A stretch of DNA of 64,000 bases from CAVVAL01 sp963740215 (GTDB lineage: Bacteria > Actinomycetota > Actinomycetes > Mycobacteriales > Cryptosporangiaceae). The first letter of the stretch is position 1. The number at the start of each line of letters is the position of its first letter. Shown piece after piece: positions 9,936 to 18,990 of this stretch. The stretch covers positions 372,001 through 436,000 of the forward strand of contig CAVUDJ010000005.1 in assembly GCA_963740215.1 (NCBI GenBank), given 5' to 3'. The notes below the pieces were generated by a model, which was not told the DNA's origin, did no database searches, and saw only the letters and a program-made list of their open reading frames with translations. Position numbers and translations under genes: made by a program.

Positions 9936-11146
9936 CGACACGCTAGAGGTAACCGTCCTGCTGCCGTGCCTCAACGAAGCCGAGACGCTCGCGACCTGCG
10001 TCCAGAAAGCGGTCCGATCGTTGGAAGAACTCGGAGTCCGGGGCGAAGTCCTGGTGTCCGACAACGGCAGCACCGACGGTTCTCAGCAGATCGCAGAGGA
10101 GAACGGCGCCCGCGTCGTCGCCGCCCCCATCCGCGGATACGGCGGCGCCCTGCTCGCCGGCATCGACGCCGCCCGCGGCCAGTTCGTGATCATGGCCGAC
10201 GCCGACGACAGCTACGACCTGTCGAACCTCGGCCCCTTCATCGCCAAGCTCCGCGAAGGCCACGACGTCGTCATGGGCAACCGGTTCAAGGGCGGCATCA
10301 AGCCGGGCGCGATGCCGGTGCTCCACAAGTACCTGGGCAACCCGGTGCTGAGCTGGCTCGGCCGCCGGCTGTTCGCGCTCAAGACGGGCGACTTCCACTG
10401 CGGCATCCGCGGCTTCCGGCGCGACCGCATCCGGGAGCTGGGGCTGTGCATGCCCGGCATGGAGTTCGCATCGGAGCTGGTGGTGCGCGTCGGCACTCGC
10501 CGGGTACGACATCGTCGAGGTGCCGACCACCCTCTCGCCCGACGGCCGCAGCCGGCCGCCGCACCTGCGCACCTGGCGCGACGGCTGGCGCCACCTGCGG
10601 TTCCTGCTCGTGTTCGCGCCCCGCAAGGTGCTGGTCTGGCCGGGCGTAGTGCTGAGCATGCTCGGGCTCGTCTCGACGGCTGCGCTCACCGCAGGCCCGG
10701 TGTCGCTCGGCACGGTGACGTTCGACATCGGCGCGCTGGTCTACGCGTGCCTGGCGCTGCTGGTCGGCGTCCAGCTGATCCTCTCCGGCGGCTGCGCCAA
10801 GATCTACGGGGCGTTCGAGGGGCTGGTCGGCGACAGGCAACTCGCCGCGTGGATGAAGCTGCTCCGGTTCGAGGTGTGCGTCGCGGTCGGGCTGCTTCTC
10901 ATCGTGGGCGGCGGCGTCGGCACCGCCATCGGCGTCGGCGAGTGGGGCCAGGCAGGCTTCGGCGACCTCAACCCGAGCCACACGCTCCGCATCGTGGTGC
11001 CCTCGGCCACCGCGATCGCCCTCGGCGCGATCATCATCTTCGCCGGGCTGCTCGCCAGCCTGCTCACCCTGCGCGGTGCGCCCAGCCGGAGCACCGGGCA
11101 CGTCAAGCTGTCAGTTCGATCCGGCGGCGGACGACCTCCTCGATCA
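9928..11146 (+). pseudogene. Family 2 glycosyltransferase with C-terminal membrane helices, frameshifted
   Basis: The GTG at 9928 overlaps the end of the previous gene. The GT-A fold is clear: VTVLLPCLNEAETL, VSDNGSTDGS, the metal-binding MADADDSYD and GNRFKGG. A one-base insertion near 10489 breaks the frame. The alternative frame continues SALAGYDIVEVPTTLSPDGR and four C-terminal helices (DPM/GtrB-like architecture). Such enzymes load polyprenyl phosphate with a sugar, which would supply the GT39-like enzyme encoded just upstream. The second frame runs without a stop into the acyltransferase domain, so the 3' boundary given is approximate. Confidence 0.75.
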
Positions 11147-12571
11147 ATGACGAGAGATCCAGCGGTTGCCTGCCAGAAGGCGGGCAGGACCAGCGGAACG
11201 GGCCGGCTCAACTTCCTCGATGTGCTTCGAGGCGTTTCGGCGATGTCCGTCGTGCTCTATCACCTCGGCAATCATGATCCGGTCAAGACCGAGGGCTTCT
11301 ACTGGGCAAGTCACACCGTCCTCAACCTGGGTGGCTTCGGTGTACTGGCCTTCTTCCTCATCAGCGGCTTCATCATCCCGGCTTCGCTGGAACGCCACGG
11401 CTCGCTCCTGGAGTTTTGGGTCGGCCGCGTCTTTCGGCTCGGACCGCTGTTCTGGGCGATCAGCATCGCGGCACTGGTACTCGGAATAGTCGGTGCCATG
11501 CCGGTGAGACCGAACGTCTACTCCAACTGGCCCGGCGCTCTCCTCGGAAATCTGACCCTCCTGTCGCGGCACCTCGGTTCGCCTTTCCTCATCGGTCCCG
11601 CCTGGACACTCCCGTATGAGTTGTGCTTCTACATGCTCATCACCTGGCTCTTCGCGAGCCGCTTCCGGCAGGCGGGGGCCGCAGTCGCGCTCCTGGTCGC
11701 TGGCCTCACACTCGGCGCCACCGATGCGATCGTCGGCCGCGCCGCCGTCACTCCCTGGGTGCTACACATCGATGGATACCACGGCAATCCCCTACGGGTG
11801 TTGGCGCTGACCCTGTTGCTCGCCGGAGCGGGAGCCGTGCTCGCGCGAGGTCGAACCAACGCAATCTATGCGGTCGTGGTCAGCATCGGCGTCGTACCCG
11901 TACTGCTGAACCGTCCGGACCCGCTGTACCAGGCCGGCATCTACCTGACGGTCATGTTCGCCGGAACCGTCGTTCACCGAATTTGGGCAGGGCAGATCTC
12001 GGCGCGCGTGGGCTGGACGGTGTACGTGACCGCCGCCGCGGCATCCATCGGAACCCTCTGGCTACACAGCGAGACCTGGTACTCGGCCGACGGGCAGCTG
12101 GGTGAATCGCCGCTGACCCGCAGCATCGCAATCACGGCGGCGTTCGGCACGTTCGCCGCCATCCTTCTCGTGGGCGACCGCGTCTCGTGGCCCAGACTGC
12201 TGCTGTGGCTCGGCCGGATCAGCTACTCGATCTATCTCAGCCACTGGGTCGTGATGCTCACAGTGCCTACGCTGCCAGCTTCCGTGCCCTTCTTCCGAGT
12301 CCTGACAGTCCTAACGTGGATCGCGACCACGCTCGCGGTGTCCGCAACGACCTACCGGTTCATCGAGCAGCCGTCCATCGATCTCGGGCGGCGGATCATC
12401 AAGACACTCCGCGCCCGCACACAGTCCGCGACAGAACCCACCCAACCCGCACACGTGTCAAAACAACCCCCGGAAGCCGGCGACCGCGACACCGAAAGCG
12501 CCGCAATGACGAGTCAGACCAAAGCGATCACCAAGGCGATCACCAAACCATCCACCCCACCCCTCCGCTGA
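11147..12571 (+). CDS. Acyltransferase family 3 (OafA/YrhL-like) membrane protein
   Basis: From the in-frame ATG at 11147 the protein is 474 residues. It has about ten membrane helices and the family signatures: LNFLDVLRGVSAMSVVLYH with the catalytic-type His, and FWVGRVFRLGPLFW with the conserved Arg. It ends in a polar, Thr/Gln/Lys-rich tail. The family O-acetylates or O-acylates surface glycans. There is no Shine-Dalgarno before 11147, and the frame is continuous with the upstream GT2 C-terminus. The sequence therefore predicts either a GT2-acyltransferase fusion or translation by read-through and coupling. The context is a surface-glycan modification group. Confidence 0.85.
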   Translation: MTRDPAVACQKAGRTSGTGRLNFLDVLRGVSAMSVVLYHLGNHDPVKTEGFYWASHTVLNLGGFGVLAFFLISGFIIPASLERHGSLLEFWVGRVFRLGPLFWAISIAALVLGIVGAMPVRPNVYSNWPGALLGNLTLLSRHLGSPFLIGPAWTLPYELCFYMLITWLFASRFRQAGAAVALLVAGLTLGATDAIVGRAAVTPWVLHIDGYHGNPLRVLALTLLLAGAGAVLARGRTNAIYAVVVSIGVVPVLLNRPDPLYQAGIYLTVMFAGTVVHRIWAGQISARVGWTVYVTAAAASIGTLWLHSETWYSADGQLGESPLTRSIAITAAFGTFAAILLVGDRVSWPRLLLWLGRISYSIYLSHWVVMLTVPTLPASVPFFRVLTVLTWIATTLAVSATTYRFIEQPSIDLGRRIIKTLRARTQSATEPTQPAHVSKQPPEAGDRDTESAAMTSQTKAITKAITKPSTPPLR

Positions 12572-12784
12572 GCAGACGCTGACCTCCGCCAACCTCAACC
12601 GGTCGACGACCCAGACCTGACTCGTCAGCACGTCTCCTTGTCCTTGGCGTGAACGCCTCGTGCAACCCCCACGCCGACACCACGCTTCCACCCCGGACAC
12701 GCCATCCGCTCCATCGAAGCCCCACCCGACCACCTACCGAACAAAGACCCCGGCGCCCCGCAGACTCCAGCCAACATCAACTAG

Positions 12785-14207
12785 TACTCCAGCCGCACTT
12801 CAGGTTCGGAGTCTGCGCTGGTAGTGGCTGGTTCGGGCGCGGTACTGATGCCCGGCGCCGCCTCGACGGCGATCGTACTATGTAGACTCTCGGTCTCGTG
12901 TCTGTGGATCTTGTTGCGGGTTGGGTGGCGGGCCTGGACGACGTGATGGCGCGTATCGCCGGCCGGTTCGGTCGTGTCGAGCCACGTCGCCGAACCAGGG
13001 GTTACCTGCTCGGGTTGCTGTCGCCGCTGGCGGACAAGAACGGCTGGACCCTCGCGGAGGCCGCCGGGGACAGAACCCCGGATGGGATGCAGCGGCTGCT
13101 CAACGACTACCAGTGGGACGCCGACGCCGTCCGTGACGACCTGCGCGCATACGTGGTCGAGCACCTCGGCGAGGCTGATGGTGTGCTGATCGTTGACGAG
13201 ACCGGCTTCCTGAAGAAGGGAGTCAAGTCCGCCGGGGTCCAACGGCAGTACTCCGGTACCGCCGGGCGCGTCGAGAACTGCCAACTCGGCGTGTTCCTCG
13301 CCTACGCCAGCAGCAAAGGACGTGCTCTGATCGACCGGGAGCTCTACCTGCCGCAACGCTGGTGCGACGACCCGGTGCGGCGCGCCGAGGCCGCCATCGG
13401 TGAGCAGGTCAGGTTCGCGACCAAACCCGCTCAGGGCCTGGTCATGCTCAACCGCGCTCTGGACGCCGACGTGCCGGCGAAGTGGGTCACCGCCGACGAG
13501 GCCTACGGCAAGGACAGCAAGTTCCGCGTCGCACTGCAACGCCGGCACGTCGGCTACGTCCTCGCCGTCGCCTGCAACCAGAAGATCCCCACCGAGACCG
13601 GCAGCTGTCGCGCCGATACCCTCGCCGCCCGTGCACCGGACCCGGCGTGGAAACGACGCAGCTGCGGCGACGGCGTCAAGGGTCCCCGGCTCTACGACTG
13701 GGCCGTCGCGTCCCTGCCCGACACCGGCACCGCCGACCACGGCTACCGCCGCTGGCTGCTGATCCGTCGCAGCATCACCGACCGCACCGAACTGGCGTAT
13801 TACCTGTGCTATGGCCCAGACGGCACGACCGACGACCAGCTGATCCGCGTCGCCGGCACCAGGTGGGCCGTGGAGGAGTGCTTTCAGACCGCAAAGAACG
13901 AGGTCGGCCTCGACGACTACCAGGTCCGCCGCTACGACGCCTGGTACCGCCACATCACCCTAGCGATGTGGGCCCACGCGTTCCTCGCCGTCACCGCCGC
14001 CACCACAAAAGGGGCAACGATCCCCGGCGAGACAAGCTCATCCCCCTCACCCTCGGCGAGGTCCGACGTCTGCTGGCACACCTGATCACCACCATCCGCG
14101 AATACGACCATATCTGGCACTGGTCACGGTGGCGGCGCCGGCATCAGTACCGCGCCCGAACCAGCCACTACCAGCGCAGACTCCGAACCTGAAGTGCGGC
14201 TGGAGTA
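12785..14207. mobile_element. IS701-family insertion sequence, 1,423 bp
   Basis: Near-perfect terminal inverted repeats begin TACTCCAGCCGCAC at 12785 and match the reverse complement from 14207 for 68 bp. A one-base indel and about ten more matching bases follow. CTAG flanks both ends (12781-12784 and 14208-14211), which fits the CTAG target duplication of this family. The encoded protein is an IS701-type DDE transposase. Insertion is at the stop codon of the PIN-domain gene, leaving its TAG intact. Confidence 0.93.
12898..14192 (+). pseudogene. IS701-family transposase, 3' frameshift
   Basis: The start is a GTG at 12898. DDE residues are visible in LIVDETGF, VTADEAYG and RWAVEECFQ, together with the family motif KKGVKSAGVQRQYSGTAGR. 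Near 14010-14020, at the AAAAGGGG tract, the frame shifts. The continuing frame reads KLIPLTLGEVRRLLA and ends in the right inverted repeat at 14192, as in intact relatives. The uninterrupted first frame would end at 14085 without that tail. The 12572-12780 gap upstream contains no gene. Confidence 0.9.
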
Positions 14208-14693
14208 CTAGAGCCTAAACTCTGCGCGTTCCACTCGGAGCATCTGGAATGGCGTCATCCACTTGACGCCGACTGCATCGCAGGCGTCTGGGATCTTGAT
14301 GCGCTTCTTGGAACCGGTGCCCGCCCTCTCATGGGTTATTACGGTCGCACTGCTCGTGTGCGCGTGAGCCACCAGGTAGTAGTCGCCAACGCTCAAGAAG
14401 TCGCTCACGGCAGCCTGGGTGTACTGAGTGCTGCTAGCCGCCCACTCGCTGACGGCCTGCATCGACTGAGCGTCAATCTGGGAAGTTGGCAAGCAAAATG
14501 CTCGCGGCATGCCCTTGATCCAGGCAGAGAGCTCGTCTTCGCCAGCTACGAGCTCGTCGTATACCTTCTCGATAGTAGATACCCTGCCGTCTTGGTACGC
14601 GAGCCTGAGCCAGTCCCAAAATGCCGGGACGACGTCGAATGGATAGTATCGATTCTTCGCATCAATGAAGACGTTCGAATCGATGAGGTACAT
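14208..14693 (-). CDS. PIN-domain protein (DUF4411 type), putative ribonuclease toxin
   Basis: 161 residues beginning MYLIDSNVFIDAKNRYYPF, the DUF4411 N-terminus with the first PIN aspartate. Further acidic positions are in YDELVAGEDEL and FLSVGDYYLVAHA, and the C-terminal part has THERAG and KIPDAC. PIN proteins are metal-dependent RNases. Its ATG overlaps the stop of the upstream ImmA-like gene (TGATG), so the two are co-translated. Comparative genomics links Xre-COG2856 proteins with PIN partners as candidate toxin-antitoxin pairs; this assignment is by that association, not by direct proof. Confidence 0.82.
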   Translation of the reverse strand: MYLIDSNVFIDAKNRYYPFDVVPAFWDWLRLAYQDGRVSTIEKVYDELVAGEDELSAWIKGMPRAFCLPTSQIDAQSMQAVSEWAASSTQYTQAAVSDFLSVGDYYLVAHAHTSSATVITHERAGTGSKKRIKIPDACDAVGVKWMTPFQMLRVERAEFRL

Positions 14694-15847
14694 CAGGCGA
14701 CCCCGAGGCGCTGACTGAGTTCTTCGAAGGCCGAAGACTTCTTGAACCCCAGAAGGCGAAACGCATCCCTGTACAGAGTGCCGCCCTCCAAGGTGTCAGC
14801 GATGAGCGCGCGTGCAAAACGCTTGCTTACTCGTACAGGCTGGGTGTTGTAGAAGTTGCCACCGGAGGCCTGTTGCTCCATTAGAGCAAGCACGCGTGCA
14901 AGTTCATCCTCGAAATAAGAGCTATACTGCCCTACCGGAATAAAGCCCGCATCAAATAGTCTACGCAACACTACAAGGGTGCTGACCTTATAGAACTTTG
15001 CGAGCCGGTCGAGCTCGGCTGTCAGGTTATGGTTCGGACGAAATTCACGCTTGAGCGAGTCGATCGGCAACAATAGTTCCGCCGCCACCGCATTGCACCA
15101 GCGTTCGGTTCGGTCAGACTCTGCAACATTGGCGAGATCTTGGTTCGAGATCGCGGAGCCACCGAGGGCTACATGGGCAAGCTCGTGTCCGAGGGTAAAT
15201 ATCTGAGCAGCCTTTGTGTCTGCACCGTTGATGAAGATTAGCGGCGCAAGTGGGTCCACGAGCGAGAATCCACGGAACTCTTTCGGGTCGAGCTTCCGAT
15301 GCGTATTGGAGCCAACTATCCCGTTCGTCATGACCAGGACGCCCTGGTCCTCGATGTGTTCCGACAATCCCCGCAATGCGTGGCTCCATGTCGAAAATTC
15401 TGCACGGCGGTGCAGCCCGAAGCCGAACGCATCGCGAAGCGCCGCCGCCACCTCGACGGTGTTCTGCTCCAAGCTCATGCCGCCGACAATGCGCACGTTG
15501 TCATAGCCGTGAGACTCCGCGAAATCCCGAAACCATTCTTGGCGCTGTTCACAGGCGTAGATGGTGTCTAGCAAGTCCGGGGTTGGGGCATGGCGCTGCT
15601 TATCAGGGAATGTGCGGAAGTCTGGAACCGGTAGTACCTCGACCGGCGGTGTGCGAAGAAAGAGGTAGCCAATCGGTGTATGTGTGGCTTGCGCGAAGTC
15701 CTCTAGCTGGCGCAACGTCGGTTGCACGACTCCAGCCTCCCATTCCGGAAGCTTCGGAAAGCGCCTCACCAAATTGGCTACCGAAAGCCGAGCCCTCTTA
15801 CGCGCCCACCGAAGCATGTCAGGGGCCACGTCGACACGCTTGGACAT
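14693..15847 (-). CDS. XRE-HTH plus ImmA/IrrE (M78) metallopeptidase-domain protein
   Basis: 384 residues. The N-terminal HTH covers about residues 5-60, with RLSVANLVRRFPKLPEWEAG. The C-terminal zinc-peptidase domain has the HELAH motif in FTLGHELAHVALGGSA and a downstream acidic stretch SDRTERWCNAVAAELLLP. ImmA/IrrE proteins cleave repressors in mobile elements and stress responses. Here the downstream overlapping PIN gene suggests the HTH-ImmA protein is the cognate antitoxin or regulator. The 270-bp region upstream (15848-16117) holds promoter-like sequence and no gene. Confidence 0.88.
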   Translation of the reverse strand: MSKRVDVAPDMLRWARKRARLSVANLVRRFPKLPEWEAGVVQPTLRQLEDFAQATHTPIGYLFLRTPPVEVLPVPDFRTFPDKQRHAPTPDLLDTIYACEQRQEWFRDFAESHGYDNVRIVGGMSLEQNTVEVAAALRDAFGFGLHRRAEFSTWSHALRGLSEHIEDQGVLVMTNGIVGSNTHRKLDPKEFRGFSLVDPLAPLIFINGADTKAAQIFTLGHELAHVALGGSAISNQDLANVAESDRTERWCNAVAAELLLPIDSLKREFRPNHNLTAELDRLAKFYKVSTLVVLRRLFDAGFIPVGQYSSYFEDELARVLALMEQQASGGNFYNTQPVRVSKRFARALIADTLEGGTLYRDAFRLLGFKKSSAFEELSQRLGVA

Positions 15848-16117
15848 CGCCCCTCCCTCGTTGGACAGTCGCGTGCGCGCCGGATACGAACAACCCTAGC
15901 GGTCTGGGCTAGCCGAGGTCGCTACTTGGCGGGCAACGACCCAGTGTCCTTGAGTGGGCGAGTGCTCGGTACTCACCGGCACGCCCCTGGCGCCCGGATG
16001 GTCATGACACCCCCGGCCGCGGCTTCCCGCCCGAGATCGGTCCAGCTTCATCGTTCCACCGGTTCAAACGCCTGCTGTACTGTAAGTAGCCTCATCGTTA
16101 CGTGGAGTTGATGTGGC

Positions 16118-16312
16118 ATGGATCTATTCAAGTCGAAGTCCACGTCTTTTGACACCGCTGACGTCGAGCCGGTTGTCCTCCGGGAAGGCAACACGCGGCT
16201 CGTCTTCCTTCCGATGCTCGTCAACAACAGTCGGAATGAAGAGGCATCCGTCAGTGGCACTGACATGCCACTGACTCATGACCCCTCGCGGCGACCTGTC
16301 AGAGCCCGGTAG
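16118..16312 (+). pseudogene. Truncated hypothetical protein
   Basis: An ATG at 16118 starts MDLFKSKSTSFDTADVEPVV and stays protein-like for about 46 residues (to EEASVSGT). It then runs into the 3' end of the oppositely oriented GNAT gene and stops at 16312. The abrupt change suggests the 5' fragment of a larger gene cut by rearrangement; CCACTGAC repeats sit at the joint. Function unknown. Confidence 0.4.
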
Positions 16313-17061
16313 TACATGCCGTTCGCCTGCCTGATCTCAAGTGCGTGGCGCTCAAGTACCCGGGCCGCCTGATCAAGTGCGGTATTCCAAGCGTTCGAGT
16401 CACTTGGCGGTTCAGTAAGCTTTAGCTTACGAACGGCATTAGATGCCTCCAGCCAAATTGCGGCCGTGCCATCCGGATCGTAGTCTGCACTCGCCATCGG
16501 CTGTACCCCTTCAACACTCGGGCGCTGCATTAGTGTCCCTGACCCGCGAATCCGACCGGGAATTGAAAGGTCGGGCGCGGTTACCTCCGCGACCTTCACA
16601 AAGCCTCGACGCTCGTAATACTCCTGAAGCTTCCTGTTGTGTCGATGCACATCAATGCGAAGCCAGGGCTTCCCCCAGCGACCTACTTGCGCGCCAGCAT
16701 AGTCGAGCATCACGTTACCGAGATCGCGTCCGGCCGCACTTCTTAGGACCGCCATGCGAAAGACGTAGCCGCCTAAGTCCGGACTATCCGGCCACCCGTG
16801 CGCAAATTGCGGATCAGCCGCACTTGACAGCGTGAACGTCGCGAGCGACAGTCCAGACTCGTCCTTGACGAGATAGGTCAGACCGCACTCGACATACGAT
16901 CGGATTCGATCCATTCGCCATGTTGCATCCTCGGAGAATGAGTCTGGCCATTGCTCGATTCCCTGGTCACGAAGCCAGCCAGCAGCATCGTCAAGGATCT
17001 TGACGACGTCGCCAAGCTCTTCTGGCCGTGCACGCTCGATTCTGACCGACTCACGTGTCAC
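16276..17061 (-). CDS. GNAT-family N-acetyltransferase with C-terminal extension
   Basis: 261 residues. The N-terminal 150 residues are a GNAT fold: VRIERARPEELGDVVKILDD, the beta-4 GGYVFRMAVLRSAAGRDLG with a degenerate acetyl-CoA loop, then WLRIDVHRHNRKLQEYYERRGF, the classic GNAT C-terminal signature. The last 80 residues are a separate helical region rich in charged residues. The gene overlaps the GntR gene by 11 bp and is therefore coupled to it. GntR-GNAT pairs are common at this position in AICEs; the substrate is unknown. Confidence 0.85.
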   Translation of the reverse strand: MTRESVRIERARPEELGDVVKILDDAAGWLRDQGIEQWPDSFSEDATWRMDRIRSYVECGLTYLVKDESGLSLATFTLSSAADPQFAHGWPDSPDLGGYVFRMAVLRSAAGRDLGNVMLDYAGAQVGRWGKPWLRIDVHRHNRKLQEYYERRGFVKVAEVTAPDLSIPGRIRGSGTLMQRPSVEGVQPMASADYDPDGTAAIWLEASNAVRKLKLTEPPSDSNAWNTALDQAARVLERHALEIRQANGMYYRALTGRREGS

Positions 17062-17815
17062 GCGGATTCACCTCATATTCGAGCGTCCATCGGTCGCCGG
17101 GGAGCGTAGTAACTGTCACACGAATTGCGCGGCCATCGTCATCGTACGGAGCACGGACGTGCTCAGCGACCGGAACGCCGGGCGGCAAGCGCAGAACATC
17201 GCGCTCATCTGGTGTCGGCATTCGCAGGTGTATCCGATCGAGTATGCGCACAGGATCGTGACCGGCCGCCGTAAGTAGTGCCGCCGGTCCCGGCTGCAAA
17301 TCGGCCGCATTCGCAAGGCTGGGAACTTTCTCAACAGCCCACGGTGGGAAATGGGCGACGGAAATGGCGTATGCCTGGTCATCCACTAGTCGGAGTCGGC
17401 GACGGATGACGACCGGTTCCCCTGGTGCAATTCCCAGAAGCTCGGCAACTTCCTGCGACGGAGTGTCGATATACACGCTTAGAGCGATGGCCGGCCGCCG
17501 GCCAATCTCCGTAACGTCCGTCATCCAAATGTCAGCGGTGGCCTGCTGACGGCGGCTGGCTAGCTCGGACTTCGTGGCGTGATAGACGAGCGGCTGGACG
17601 TCTCGGACGCGGTAGCCCTGCTGCCGCCCCCAGGACTCGATTAGCCCTTCATTCACTAGGACCTGTAGCGCCTTGCGTGCGACGTCACGGCTAACACCGT
17701 GCTTCGCGCTGAGCTGATTTTCCGAGTCCAGACGTGAGCCAGGCGCTAGCTCACCTGCGGCGATCCGCTCCCTGAGGCCGTGAGCGACCTGTTCGTACTG
17801 AGGCTTCGTATCCAC
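17051..17815 (-). CDS. GntR-family transcriptional regulator (KorSA-like, UTRA type)
   Basis: 254 residues from the GTG at 17815, with a GGGGAC-type SD. Longer upstream readings run through a non-coding promoter region and are rejected. The winged HTH YEQVAHGLRERIAAGELAPG and KHGVSRDVARKALQVL covers residues 8-70. The remainder is a UTRA effector domain with RRPAIALSVY, PGEPVVIRRRLRLVDDQAYAIS and LRLPPGVPVAEHVRAPY. In pSAM2-type AICEs the GntR regulator KorSA represses transfer and replication genes. Two 14-bp repeats immediately upstream are candidate autoregulatory operators. Confidence 0.88.
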   Translation of the reverse strand: MDTKPQYEQVAHGLRERIAAGELAPGSRLDSENQLSAKHGVSRDVARKALQVLVNEGLIESWGRQQGYRVRDVQPLVYHATKSELASRRQQATADIWMTDVTEIGRRPAIALSVYIDTPSQEVAELLGIAPGEPVVIRRRLRLVDDQAYAISVAHFPPWAVEKVPSLANAADLQPGPAALLTAAGHDPVRILDRIHLRMPTPDERDVLRLPPGVPVAEHVRAPYDDDGRAIRVTVTTLPGDRWTLEYEVNPRDT

Positions 17816-17859
17816 CCCATCACTGTCCCCGGTTGGGGGCGCATGCGCAACTAGCGGCT

Positions 17860-17927
17860 CCTTGGGCCACAAGATGCCCCTAGGGGGTTGACAGCCCCAA
17901 GGGTCTTGCGGCACCTTGGGCCACAAG
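17860..17927. promoter_or_regulatory. Paired 14-bp operator repeats upstream of GntR
   Basis: CCTTGGGCCACAAG occurs at 17860-17873 and identically at 17914-17927, 54 bp apart. Between them are TTGACA at 17888 and a partial inverted copy (CCCAAGGGTCTTG). The position between the GntR start and the divergent backbone genes suits a KorSA-type operator pair controlling both directions. The rest of 17928-18228 has no supported gene. Confidence 0.6.
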
Positions 17928-18228
17928 CAACCACAAGCGCCGAGCCCGAGGGCGCAGCGGAAGCCCAAGACATCTGCGACCGGCGATGCCCAACAGGTCG
18001 CCGAGAACAGCAGGAGGACACCGGGGACGGCGGAGCGGCTTTGGCTTCTCCGTGCGACCAACGGGTCTCCTCGCACACGTTCTTTGAGAACTCCATAGCG
18101 ACAGGAAAAGGCGCGAGTGAGGCCGTGAGCAGCAACTTTGCCTTGAGTCACACGGTGACCGACCCCGGTAGATCCCGGGCGAGCGAAGCGAGCGAGCGGA
18201 TAGCAAGCGCTGAGTACATGCACTGAAC

Positions 18229-18253
18229 GCCGTCCTGCGCAGTGCAGGACGGC
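18229..18253. terminator. 10-bp stem-loop
   Basis: GCCGTCCTGC and GCAGGACGGC form a perfect 10-bp stem with a 5-nt loop, about 100 bp before the first small gene of the plus-strand operon. It could be a terminator or leader structure for that operon. Confidence 0.5.
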
Positions 18254-18272
18254 TGACCTTGGTGATTCGCGC

Positions 18273-18314
18273 GGGGTACGGCCAATCGGCCTCTGAAACC
18301 ACCGGCCGTACCCC
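18273..18314. promoter_or_regulatory. 11-bp dyad in the leader of the AICE operon
   Basis: GGGGTACGGCC (18273) pairs with GGCCGTACCCC (18304) across a 20-nt loop, ending about 40 bp before the ATG at 18353. It is either an RNA leader hairpin or a protein-binding dyad. Confidence 0.45.
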
Positions 18315-18352
18315 GGCTACCAATCCACCCAACGGCAGAAGAGGTGACCTTC

Positions 18353-18520
18353 ATGGTCTCAAACATCGCATCGCGCGTCCGCATCACGAACAGGGGCAAC
18401 GCCGTGTGGCGGGAGTGCCCCAGCTGCGCCGTGCTGGCGCCGCTCGCCCCGGATGAGGACCGCTGCCCGGCATGCCGAACCACCCCGACGACGTCCCAGC
18501 GCCGCCGCCGCGCGGCGTAA
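18353..18520 (+). CDS. Small zinc-ribbon protein
   Basis: 55 residues, with GAGGTGACC just before the ATG. Two CxxC knuckles (CPSC and CPAC) separated by about 16 residues make a zinc ribbon, followed by a basic RRRRRAA tail. It is the first gene of the plus-strand AICE operon. Function unknown; a nucleic-acid-binding role is plausible from the Zn ribbon and basic end. Confidence 0.65.
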   Translation: MVSNIASRVRITNRGNAVWRECPSCAVLAPLAPDEDRCPACRTTPTTSQRRRRAA

Positions 18521-18542
18521 CTCGAGAGGACCGATCAACCCC

Positions 18543-18790
18543 ATGAGCCGCCCACCACAGACCCGGGCGATGCCGGGCCGAGTGTAGAAGACCTGTCCGC
18601 GATCGAGGCCGAATGGTCGGCGATCGAGGCCGAGCTAGAGCTGGTCGACGCCGAGATCCGGGTTCTGACGATTGACCGCCCGTCGGCGCTGGACTGGCGT
18701 CGGCTGCGCCGCGCCGAGCGGCGCGTGCTGGCCGTTCACGCCCACATCTACGGCGCCACCGACCCGGCCGACGCGGCGGGGGTGGCCTGA
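18543..18790 (+). pseudogene. DUF6284-like small AICE protein, N-terminal frameshift
   Basis: The ATG at 18543 opens a frame that stops after 14 codons. A frame ending at 18790 reads DLSAIEAEWSAIEAELELVD, then DWRRLRRAERRVLAVHAH, resembling DUF6284 proteins found in actinomycete mobile elements. That frame has no start of its own, so one base appears lost within about 18546-18560. A helical, charged small protein of unknown function. Confidence 0.55.
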
Positions 18791-18990
18791 TGAGCCTCGC
18801 CGACTGGATCGAGGCCGCCCTGTGGTGCCGGCAGGACACGGCCGGCGCCGCCCGTGGCTGGCAGATCACCCGCGTTGGCCGCTGGCACCGCCGTTACCGC
18901 AACCCCCGTCTGGCCATCGCGCTCGCGGCTCGCGCCGCCCGCGCCCATAACGACGACCGCCCCGCCAACCGATCGGAGCGTGCCGCATGA
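18790..18990 (+). CDS. Small conserved AICE protein
   Basis: 66 residues. The ATG overlaps the previous stop (ATGA), and its stop overlaps the spdB start. It begins MSLADWIEAALWCRQDTAGA and has a basic middle (RVGRWHRRYRNPRLAIALA). No domain recognised; the position between regulators and SpdB is typical of AICE small genes. Confidence 0.65.
   Translation: MSLADWIEAALWCRQDTAGAARGWQITRVGRWHRRYRNPRLAIALAARAARAHNDDRPANRSERAA

Noticed and set aside
12781..13953. 390-aa minus-strand frame within the IS
   Set aside because: Antisense shadow of the DDE transposase with no domain.
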